Below are positions 51,370-58,339 of a stretch of DNA of 64,000 nucleotides, piece after piece; the first letter of the stretch is position 1; every line of letters begins with the position of its first letter. Below the pieces are notes generated by a model. The model was not told the origin of the DNA and did no database searches. It saw only the letters and a list, made by a program, of their open reading frames with translations. This DNA is from Stenotrophomonas hibiscicola ATCC 19867 (lineage in GTDB: Bacteria > Pseudomonadota > Gammaproteobacteria > Xanthomonadales > Xanthomonadaceae): contig NZ_KB907499.1 of assembly GCF_000382065.1 (NCBI RefSeq), positions 630,592 to 694,591 of the forward strand, given 5' to 3'. The translations under genes were made by a program, and so were the position numbers.

Positions 51370-51624
51370 GGCGGGGCGGTGTGGGCTTGCAGGACACGCC
51401 GTAAACCCCAGACCGGCCCAGCCGCTGGCGGCTGTGCGTTCGGGCGCTTGCGAAACAGTGCTTCGCAACCAAAGCGCCCTCACCCCTGGGGGCTCGATGG
51501 CGCCTTGCTCGTGTGCGCTGTCCTGCGCACACGGCAAGACCGGGGTTGGGCTTCCTGCCCAAGCCGCCCGAGGCGTGCCTCGGCCCATGGCGCCAACGGT
51601 CCTGCAAGCCCACACCGCCCCGCC
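51370..51624 (+). repeat. Three-way-junction element, copy H (forward, enlarged)
   Basis: P1 is a perfect 26-bp stem (51370-51395 with 51599-51624). The core ACGCCGTAAA is intact. P2 (CCCCAG...CTGGGG) and P3 (TGGCGCC...GGCGCCA) keep their bases, but each loop is replaced by 75-90 bases that fold into further hairpins, such as GTGTGCGC/GCGCACAC and CCGAGGC/GCCTCGG. The flank has GACAGATC in place of GACAGTTTC. Confidence 0.75.
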
Positions 51625-51654
51625 TCTGACAGATCGCGGCGCACCATTGCTTTG

Positions 51655-51678
51655 GTAGGTGTCGACCTTGGTCGATAC
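51655..51678 (+). repeat. SMAG palindrome in locus 3
   Basis: GTAG then GTGTCGAC-CTT-GGTCGATAC, a nearly perfect hairpin. Confidence 0.6.
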
Positions 51679-51779
51679 ACATCCACGCCACGCGTGGATG
51701 CAAGCGAAGCGACCCGCTTTTGATTTTGACTTTTCTCTTTTTTGATCTTCCGTGGCGGACGCGCACGGAAACTGTCAGA

Positions 51780-51883
51780 GGCCGGGCGGGTGGGCTGCGC
51801 AGGGGCGTGAGCCGCATGGATGCGGCGACCGAGCTTACATGGACGTACTTGCAGCGCCCCCTGCGCAGCCCACCCGCCCGGCC
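51780..51883 (-). repeat. Three-way-junction element, copy F (reverse)
   Basis: P1 is a perfect 26-bp stem (51780-51805 with 51858-51883). On the reverse strand: core CGCTGCAAG, P2 with TAC...GTA, AGCTCG, P3 GCCGCATCCATGCGGC. GAAACTGTC flanks it on the side of copy H. Confidence 0.8.
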
Positions 51884-51928
51884 AAACCACGGCTTTTGAT
51901 CTACGCGACCAACTCCGCCACGAGGGGC

Positions 51929-52642
51929 TCAGCCGTTGGCCTTCGCCTTCGCCTCGCGCGCGGCCTGCTGCTCGACCAGGGTCAGTGCCACGTTGTCACG
52001 CAGGTATGCTGGTTCGACCTTCTCCGGTGCGACGGTTTCGCCGCGGGCGAACGCCGGCACCGCCAGTGCGAGCACGTCAGACGCACGCGGCAATGCCGTG
52101 GCGTCGAATCCGCGCAAACCTGTGCCGAGCTGCGCGACCAGCGCACCCTCGGCTGCGGCGAACCCGGTACCGACACCGTAGGCCGACAGCCCTTCCGGCA
52201 GCGCTACCGCAGCGGGTGCGCACACGCGTTCGGCATCGCGTGCCACCGGCAGGCCGTCCACACGCTCGAAGCGCGCAACGTACAACTCTCCCATCCGTGC
52301 GTCGATCGCCGACAGGATCTGCGTTTCTTCCGCCGGTGCCCGCAGCGCCAGCACCTGCAGCGTCGAGACCGGCAGCAACGGACGATCCAGCGCCAGTGCG
52401 ATGCCCTGCGCGATGGCGATCGCCAGACGCACGCCGGTGAAAGCACCAGGACCGCGGCTGAGCGCGATACCGTCCAGCTGGCGGCGGCTGATGCCGGCTT
52501 CGGCCAGCAGCGCCTCGGCCCACGGTAGGCTCAGTTCGGCATGCCGGCGCGGGGCGATCTCGAAACGTTCCAGTACCTGTCCATCGACATGCAGGGCAAC
52601 GGAACAGGCTTCGGTGGCGGTTTCAAAGGCGAGCAGTTTCAT
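51929..52642 (-). CDS. tsaB: tRNA threonylcarbamoyladenosine synthesis protein TsaB
   Basis: A 237-residue ASKHA-fold partner of TsaD in making t6A at position 37 of ANN-reading tRNAs. MKLLAFETATEACSVAL at the start, LSRGPGAFTGVRLAIAIAQG and AIDARMGELYVA are TsaB signatures. The stop codon and last residues (KANG) fall inside the conserved end block of repeat locus 3, so the repeat has replaced or trimmed the gene end. It lies 9 bases after the helicase gene. Confidence 0.95.
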   Translation of the reverse strand: MKLLAFETATEACSVALHVDGQVLERFEIAPRRHAELSLPWAEALLAEAGISRRQLDGIALSRGPGAFTGVRLAIAIAQGIALALDRPLLPVSTLQVLALRAPAEETQILSAIDARMGELYVARFERVDGLPVARDAERVCAPAAVALPEGLSAYGVGTGFAAAEGALVAQLGTGLRGFDATALPRASDVLALAVPAFARGETVAPEKVEPAYLRDNVALTLVEQQAAREAKAKANG

Positions 52643-52651
52643 CGGATCAGG

Positions 52652-54700
52652 TCAGAACAGGGGGAACGTGACACCGGGCGCCGGCTCCGGGCCCGCCGCG
52701 GCGGCGGCGGTCGGAACGGCATCATCGGCCACGGGCGCCCATTGTGGCGTAAAGAAGGCCTGCACATCGGCCAGGCTGCGGGTGCGCCGGAACGGCGGCA
52801 GCGACTCAAGAAAGACCCGGCCATAGCCACGGTTGAGCAGGCGCGGATCGCACAGGACCAGCACGCCCCGGTCGCTTTCGCTGCGGATCAGGCGGCCAAC
52901 GCCCTGCTTCAGGGCGATCACCGCCTGCGGCAACTGTTCGTCGCGGAACGGATTGCCGCCCTGGCTGCGGATCGCCTCCAGGCGTGCCTCGTAGACCGGG
53001 TCGTCCGGCGCCGCGAACGGCAGCTTGTCGATCATCACCACGCTCAACGCTTCGCCGACCACGTCCACGCCCTCGCGGAAACTGGCCGAGCCCAGCAGCA
53101 CCCCATTGCCCGATTCGCGGAAGCGCTGCAGCAGCGTCGCACGCGGCGCCTCACCCTGCACGAACAACGGCCATGGCCCATCGCGCAGTGCCTCGGCGGC
53201 CTCACGCAGGGCGCGATGCGAAGCGAACAGCAGGAACGCCCTGCCCTGCGAGGCCTGCAGCACCGGCCGCAGGGTCTGGATCAGCGCGGTTCCGAAACCA
53301 CGTGCGGCCGGATCGGGCAGGCCTTCAGGCAGGTAACACAGCGCCTGCTCGGGCCAATTGAACGGACTCGGCTGGACCAGCGTCTGCGGGTCGTCCAGCC
53401 CGAGGCGGGTGGCGATGTGATCGAAACCACCGCCCACGGTCAGCGTCGCCGAGGTGAAGATCCATGCGGCTCGGCTGCGTTCGCGATGCTCGCGCAATGG
53501 ACCGGACACGTCCATCGGCGTGCGCTGGCAGCGGAAACCACGCGGGGTGAGCTCATACCAGAGCACATCGGTGGCATTACCGGTGTCCGCAGGATCGGTA
53601 TCGAAGTCGAGGGCGGGTTCGTCATCGCCCAGCCAGCGACCGAGCCGCGAAACCGCCTCACGCGCCCGCGCATGGCAGGCATCCAGGCCCGCCGCGGCTT
53701 CGCGCAGCGGCTGCAAGGCCTGCTCCAGCGTCACCAGCCCCGCCATCACCGTGTCGAAGCCATCGCGCACCTGCGGCATCGTCAGCGCACGCCACTGCGT
53801 GCCGCGCGGCGGCAGCCCCTCCATCGCCGAACGCAACGCCAGCAGCGCCTGCTGCAAGTGGTCGACCGGTTCCTGCAGCGCCGACTGCGCCCCCCCGACG
53901 CCGCGCGCTTCGGCCAGGCAGTCGCGGCCCAGTTCCTGCCACGGGCGCATGCCGAAGCCTTCGCCGAAGAACTGCGCGGCCAGTTCAGGCAACTGATGCG
54001 CCTCGTCGATGACGAAGGCCTGCGCCCCCGGCAGCAGCTCACCGAAGCCATCCTGCTTCAATGCCAGGTCGGCCAGCAGCAGATGATGGTTGACCACCAC
54101 TACGTCTGCCGCCTGCGCACGTTGCCGCGCACGCACCACGAAGCAGTCTTCCCAGAACGGGCAGTCGGTGCCCAGACAGTTGTCGACGGTGGAGGTGACC
54201 ATCGGCAGCAGCGGCGAATCATCGGCCAAACCGTCCAGTTCGGCGATGTCGCCGAACTCCGAGCGTCCGGACCAGGCCAGGATGCGCTGGAACTGCGCCG
54301 CCTGTTCTGGGCTTGAGAAGCGCGGCTCGCCCCGCGCCTGCTGCAGGCGGTAGCGGCACAGGTAATTCGAACGTCCCTTCAGCAGCGCACTGCGCAGGCC
54401 GACACCGAGTGCTTGGCGCACACGCGGCAGGTCGCGGTGGTAGAGCTGGTCCTGCAGCGCGCGGGTGCCGGTGGAGATGATGGTGCGCAACCCGGACAGC
54501 AGCACCGGCACCAGGTAGGCGAACGTCTTGCCGGTGCCGGTACCGGCCTCGGCCAGCAGCAGGTCACGCTGCTGCAGCGCATCGGCGATGGCTTCGGTCA
54601 GGCGCAGCTGGGCCGGGCGCGGGACGAAGGCGTCCAGATGCGAGGCGAGCGCGCCGCCGTCGCTGAGGGCTTCGCGGCTGGCATGGACAAGGTCGGACAT
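52652..54700 (-). CDS. ATP-dependent helicase of the DinG/YoaA family
   Basis: A 682-residue XPD-like superfamily 2 helicase. Walker A is EAGTGTGKTF (residues 51-60), and the DEAH box is VIDEAHQL. An iron-sulfur cluster is indicated by Cys in NYLCRY and by CLGTDCPFWEDC. Motif VI-like ALKQGVGRLIRSESDRGVLV is near the C-terminus. The length lies between E. coli YoaA and DinG; the short N-terminus before Walker A favours YoaA, which acts in DNA repair. The start at 54700 (MSDLVHA) is chosen over one 25 codons upstream. It is followed closely by tsaB. Confidence 0.92.
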   Translation of the reverse strand: MSDLVHASREALSDGGALASHLDAFVPRPAQLRLTEAIADALQQRDLLLAEAGTGTGKTFAYLVPVLLSGLRTIISTGTRALQDQLYHRDLPRVRQALGVGLRSALLKGRSNYLCRYRLQQARGEPRFSSPEQAAQFQRILAWSGRSEFGDIAELDGLADDSPLLPMVTSTVDNCLGTDCPFWEDCFVVRARQRAQAADVVVVNHHLLLADLALKQDGFGELLPGAQAFVIDEAHQLPELAAQFFGEGFGMRPWQELGRDCLAEARGVGGAQSALQEPVDHLQQALLALRSAMEGLPPRGTQWRALTMPQVRDGFDTVMAGLVTLEQALQPLREAAAGLDACHARAREAVSRLGRWLGDDEPALDFDTDPADTGNATDVLWYELTPRGFRCQRTPMDVSGPLREHRERSRAAWIFTSATLTVGGGFDHIATRLGLDDPQTLVQPSPFNWPEQALCYLPEGLPDPAARGFGTALIQTLRPVLQASQGRAFLLFASHRALREAAEALRDGPWPLFVQGEAPRATLLQRFRESGNGVLLGSASFREGVDVVGEALSVVMIDKLPFAAPDDPVYEARLEAIRSQGGNPFRDEQLPQAVIALKQGVGRLIRSESDRGVLVLCDPRLLNRGYGRVFLESLPPFRRTRSLADVQAFFTPQWAPVADDAVPTAAAAAGPEPAPGVTFPLF

Positions 54701-54810
54701 CAGAGGGAAAGGATACCCGGCCGGGCGCTGCCCGGCACCCGTTTCAAGCCAGAGCACCCGCAAAAGCAACGGCAACAGCTTGGTTCATGGCTCTGGGTTT
54801 CTACGTGCTG

Positions 54811-54914
54811 GGCGGGTCGGGAGGGGCAGGCAGGACACGCCGTAAACCCATCCCTGGGGGCTCGATGGCGCCATCCATGGCGCCAACGGTCCTGCCTGCC
54901 CCTCCCGACCCGCC
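54811..54914 (+). repeat. Three-way-junction element, copy C (forward)
   Basis: P1 is a perfect 26-bp stem (54811-54836 with 54889-54914). Core ACGCCGTAAA, P2 with CCC...GGG, GGCTCG, P3 GGCGCCATCCATGGCGCC. GACAGTTTCC follows at 54918-54927. Confidence 0.85.
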
Positions 54915-55096
54915 TTCGACAGTTTCCCGGTGACGGATGGACGCACGTCGTAAGGTCGAGCTTGCTCGACTGGCAACTCAGAAGCTGTGGGAGGAACGAG
55001 GGAAGAAGATGGATTACTGCGAGCGCGCGCAGTGCGCGACCCGCTTTTGATTTTCTTTTTCTCTTCCGTGGCTGGCAGCACACGGAAACTGTCAGA

Positions 55097-55200
55097 GGCC
55101 GGGCGGGGTGGGTACGCGGGGGTGTCCGCGGCATGGATGCCGCGGCCAAGCCCCCAAGGACGGGTTCACGGCGTCCCCCGCGAACCCACCCCGCCCGGCC
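55097..55200 (-). repeat. Three-way-junction element, copy G (reverse)
   Basis: P1 pairs 55097-55122 with 55175-55200, 25 of 26 positions matching. On the reverse strand: ACGCCGTGAA, P2 with CCC...GGG, GGCTTG, P3 CCGCGGCATCCATGCCGCGG. Confidence 0.85.
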
Positions 55201-55271
55201 AAGCGCGGCTTTTGCTTCTGGCTTCAGCGACCAACCCACAGCCACGAGGGGCTGCGCCGTTGGCTGGAAAT

Positions 55272-55808
55272 TCAGTACCGCTTGATCCCCGGCACCGTGC
55301 AACCTTCAATCTGCGCATGCGCCGACACCGCATTCTCCTTCTCGCCCCGCGCCAGGCGTGACTGTTCGATCGTCGCCCAGTGCCGGCGGCACAGCGGCCC
55401 CGTCTTCGAGCCCAGATCCACCGCCTTGCGCGCGAACGTCTCCGCCTGTTCCCACTGCCCCTGCAGCAGCGCCAGTTCGGCACGCTCCTGCAGCACCGCC
55501 GGGTCGCTGGCCACGATTTCCAGCGCATGGTCCAAGCTGCTGGCGGCACCGGCCAGGTCGTTCGCCTGCCGCTGCGCCTGCGCGGTCACCCGCAGGTCTT
55601 CCACCTGCGAATCACGCAGCGGCTGCACCGACAGCTCCTTGTCGTCAGGACCTGCGGCCGCATCGACTGCCGCCAGGCGCTGTGCCGGCGTAGTGGTATC
55701 GACTGGCTTGACCACCGGCGGCGCGCTGGTCACACAGGCGGCCAGGGCCAGGCTGAGGCCGGTCAGGGCCAGGGGCTGCAGCAGGGATCGCATGTTCATC
55801 GGCTTCAT
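55272..55808 (-). CDS. TPR-like lipoprotein, candidate PBP1b activator (LpoP-like)
   Basis: A 178-residue outer-membrane-type lipoprotein (175 if the ATG at 55799 is used). The lipobox is LAAC within LTGLSLALAACVTS. The mature part is helical with tetratricopeptide-like spacing (LAGAASSLDHALEIVASDPAVLQ, LALLQGQWEQAETFARKAVDLG). Its start overlaps the end of mrcB by 4 bases. In P. aeruginosa the TPR lipoprotein LpoP, coded next to the PBP1b gene, activates PBP1b; position, lipobox and TPR all match, so the same role is inferred. The repeat of locus 4 abuts its stop. Confidence 0.75.
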   Translation of the reverse strand: MKPMNMRSLLQPLALTGLSLALAACVTSAPPVVKPVDTTTPAQRLAAVDAAAGPDDKELSVQPLRDSQVEDLRVTAQAQRQANDLAGAASSLDHALEIVASDPAVLQERAELALLQGQWEQAETFARKAVDLGSKTGPLCRRHWATIEQSRLARGEKENAVSAHAQIEGCTVPGIKRY

Positions 55809-58243
55809 CGGCTCGGGGGAGGAGTAGCGGCGGCGGGCGCTGCGGCAGGTTCGGCGGGCGCTTCCGGCTTGCGGTCCAGGCCGAACCAGCTACGCCAGCC
55901 ACCGCCCTCCCCTTCAGCTTCGCCCGGCTCGCCCGGCGGCACTGCCGGCGCGCACGGCGCATACGCCGGTGCATAGCCCACCACGAACGGGAAGCGGCGT
56001 GCGCCCGGGCAGCCTTCATCGGTTGTGTTCAGACCCGTGGCCGCGACCGACTGCCAGTCCAGGCCTTTGTTGCTGACCCGCAATGGCGCACTCGGCAGGC
56101 GCTGGAAGATGCCCGACCAGACCCGCATCGCGCCGGTAGCGCCATACAGGCCGGCCTGCTGGTTCTGGTCGTTGCCGATCCAGATCACCGCCAGATGATC
56201 GCCGGTGTAGCCGGCATACCAGCTGTCACGGCCATCGTTGGTGGTGCCGGTCTTGCCGGCCGGCTGCAGGCGGCCGAGGCCATCGGCATTGAGCCGCTGC
56301 GCGGTACCACTGGAGACCACCTGCTGCAGGCCGACGCTGATCAGGTTGGCGGCAATTGAATCGCCTTCCTGTGCCGGCGCCGGGGTCTTGTCGTAGCGCT
56401 TGAGCAGCTTGCCCTGCGGATCGAGCACGCCACGCACCGCGTGCAGCGGCTGGATCTCACCGCCCGAGGCGAGGAACTGGTACAGCTGTGCCATCGCGTA
56501 CGGGCTCTGGTCGGTCGAGCCAAGGATCACCGCCGGATTGGCCTCGGCCTTGATGCCCGCCAGCACATGGATCAGCTGGGTCACGCGCTCGGGACCGACC
56601 TGCATGCCCACGCGCACCGTGGCCTGGTTGTAGGAGTGTGCCAGCGCGTCGATCAGGCGTACCGTGCCGTGGCTGCGGTTGTCCGCATTGCCCGGGCTCC
56701 AGTTGCGGCCGCGGCCGAGCTGCACCGTCACCGGTGAATCGTCGACCCAGCTGGCCAGCGAGTAGCGGTCCGGCTGCGCCAGGGCCAGCAGGTAGACGAA
56801 CGGCTTGAGCAGCGAACCGACCGGACGCTGCGCCTCGATCGCGCGGTTGAAGCCGACCTCGGACACTTCACGGCTGCCGATCACCGCCAGCACGTCACCG
56901 TTGTGCACGTCGGTCAGCACCATGCCGGCCTGCAGTTCGGGCCGGCGCTTGCTTTCCAGCGACTTGATGGTGCGGGTCACCGCGCCTTCGGCATAGGCCT
57001 GCGCGGACGGCGACATGCCGGTCATGACGCTCAGGCCAGCGCCCTGCAGGGCAGATTCCGGGTAGTCATGGCCGAGCTGGCGACGGACCAGGTCAACATA
57101 GGCGGGGAAGCGGTTGGCCGCCACCAGTCCCGGCGTCTTCGGCACGCCCAGCGGGGCCTTCAGTGCGCGCTGGTACTCGGCGTCGTCGATCAGCGTGGCT
57201 TCGTGCAGTTTGCCCAGCACGAAGTTGCGACGGTCCAACGCACGTTCCGGATTACGCCGCGGGTCGTAGAAGGACGGGCCCTTGACCAGGCCGATCAGCA
57301 GCGCGATCTGCTCGGTCTCCAGCGACTGCAGGTCACGGCCGAACCAGAACTCGGCACCGGACGACATGCCATGGATCGCCTGGCTGCCGCGCTGGCCCAG
57401 GTACACCTGGTTGAGATAGGCCTCGAAGATGGTGCGCTTGTCATAGCGCGCTTCCATGATCAGGGCGTAGAGCACTTCGTTGAATTTGCGGGTGAGCGTC
57501 TGTTCCTTGCCGATGCCGAGCAGGCCGCTGCGGGCCAGCTGCTGGGTCAGCGTGGAAGCGCCCTGACGGCTCTGGCCACCGGAGCGGATGGTCACCCACA
57601 CCGCGCGCGCGATACCGGACAGGTCGATGCCGTGGTGGCGGTTGAAGTCCTTGTCCTCCACTGCCTGCAGGCCGGTCACCAGCAGGTCCGGCGCCTCGTC
57701 CATGCGGATCAGGCGGCGTTCTTCCTGCTTCTGGCCGTACAGGGTGGCGATACGCGCCGGATCCAGCCGCGCCGCCTTCAGGGCCTTGCGGCTGTCGGCA
57801 TCGCGCAGCGAGGCGACCGCACCATCGGCCAGCGACAACTCGAGCCGACGCGGGGCAACCCGGCCATCGACGTCGTTGTAGCCGCGGCTGGAGATGACAA
57901 AGCGCCCGCCATTCACCGCATAGGTGGCCGGCTCCTTGCCCTGGCCATCATCGCGGTAGGCGGAGGCGGCCAGCTCGGTCTTCAGCGTGGACGCATCCAT
58001 CGCCTTGCCGGGAGTGAGCACCAGCGGCCGCGCATACACCCGCGTCGGGATCTGCCAGCGCAGTTCGCCGAAACGTTGGGTCACCTGCTGGTTCAGGTAC
58101 AGCGTATAGGGAATGAGGAAACCCAATCCCAACGCGACCGCAGCCATGCTCCAGGTGATCAGCCGGCGCCGCCACAGCGGGCCGTTGTCCTGCTGGTCGT
58201 CGTCGAAATCGTCGATGTCGTCGGAATCGTAGCGTCGGGGCAC
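55805..58243 (-). CDS. mrcB: Penicillin-binding protein 1B
   Basis: An 812-residue bifunctional peptidoglycan synthase. A short acidic cytoplasmic tail (DDIDDFDDDQQDN), one membrane helix (about 30-52), a UB2H-like region, the GT51 domain (catalytic Glu196 in AVEDKDFNRHHG, GASTLTQQLARSG) and the transpeptidase domain (Ser477-Lys480 in VGSLLKPF, KTG near 662 in AGKTGTTND) follow. The C-terminus is a Pro/Ala/Glu-rich tail. Full length for PBP1b. The lipoprotein gene downstream is coupled to it. Confidence 0.96.
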   Translation of the reverse strand: MPRRYDSDDIDDFDDDQQDNGPLWRRRLITWSMAAVALGLGFLIPYTLYLNQQVTQRFGELRWQIPTRVYARPLVLTPGKAMDASTLKTELAASAYRDDGQGKEPATYAVNGGRFVISSRGYNDVDGRVAPRRLELSLADGAVASLRDADSRKALKAARLDPARIATLYGQKQEERRLIRMDEAPDLLVTGLQAVEDKDFNRHHGIDLSGIARAVWVTIRSGGQSRQGASTLTQQLARSGLLGIGKEQTLTRKFNEVLYALIMEARYDKRTIFEAYLNQVYLGQRGSQAIHGMSSGAEFWFGRDLQSLETEQIALLIGLVKGPSFYDPRRNPERALDRRNFVLGKLHEATLIDDAEYQRALKAPLGVPKTPGLVAANRFPAYVDLVRRQLGHDYPESALQGAGLSVMTGMSPSAQAYAEGAVTRTIKSLESKRRPELQAGMVLTDVHNGDVLAVIGSREVSEVGFNRAIEAQRPVGSLLKPFVYLLALAQPDRYSLASWVDDSPVTVQLGRGRNWSPGNADNRSHGTVRLIDALAHSYNQATVRVGMQVGPERVTQLIHVLAGIKAEANPAVILGSTDQSPYAMAQLYQFLASGGEIQPLHAVRGVLDPQGKLLKRYDKTPAPAQEGDSIAANLISVGLQQVVSSGTAQRLNADGLGRLQPAGKTGTTNDGRDSWYAGYTGDHLAVIWIGNDQNQQAGLYGATGAMRVWSGIFQRLPSAPLRVSNKGLDWQSVAATGLNTTDEGCPGARRFPFVVGYAPAYAPCAPAVPPGEPGEAEGEGGGWRSWFGLDRKPEAPAEPAAAPAAATPPPSR

Positions 58244-58339
58244 GGGAATGCGAGAATGTAGAGTCTGGCGAGTCTACCCCAGCCGCTGCGGCTGGCGAAT
58301 TCTCCCGGGTTCCCCTGCTTAAGCTGGAGTTGCAACCGG

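Larger units (their letters stand above)
51278..51928. other. Intergenic locus 3: repeat doublet H/F
   Basis: A 651-base gap between the converging tonB and tsaB genes. In order: the tonB stem-loop, an AGAAGC-like purine stretch, copy H with enlarged loops, a SMAG unit (51655-51678), a second small hairpin (51681-51699), a T-rich stretch, GAAACTGTC (51768-51776), copy F, and an end block that reaches the tsaB stop codon. No credible gene is present. Confidence 0.8.
54701..55271. other. Intergenic locus 4: repeat doublet C/G
   Basis: A 571-base gap between two same-direction genes (lipoprotein end, helicase start). It holds a CCGGGC-GCT-GCCCGG hairpin, copy C, a degenerate SMAG-like hairpin near 54954, a T-rich stretch, GAAACTGTC (55085-55093), copy G and the 28-base end block (55243-55270) that abuts the lipoprotein stop. 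The helicase promoter must lie here or upstream. No credible gene. Confidence 0.8.

Noticed and set aside
54700..55361. Several short open frames in the repeat loci, with tracts such as MDAAAKP and FTACPACP
   Set aside because: They recur at all four loci because the repeats recur, and they follow the hairpins rather than any codon pattern. They are not likely to be genes.
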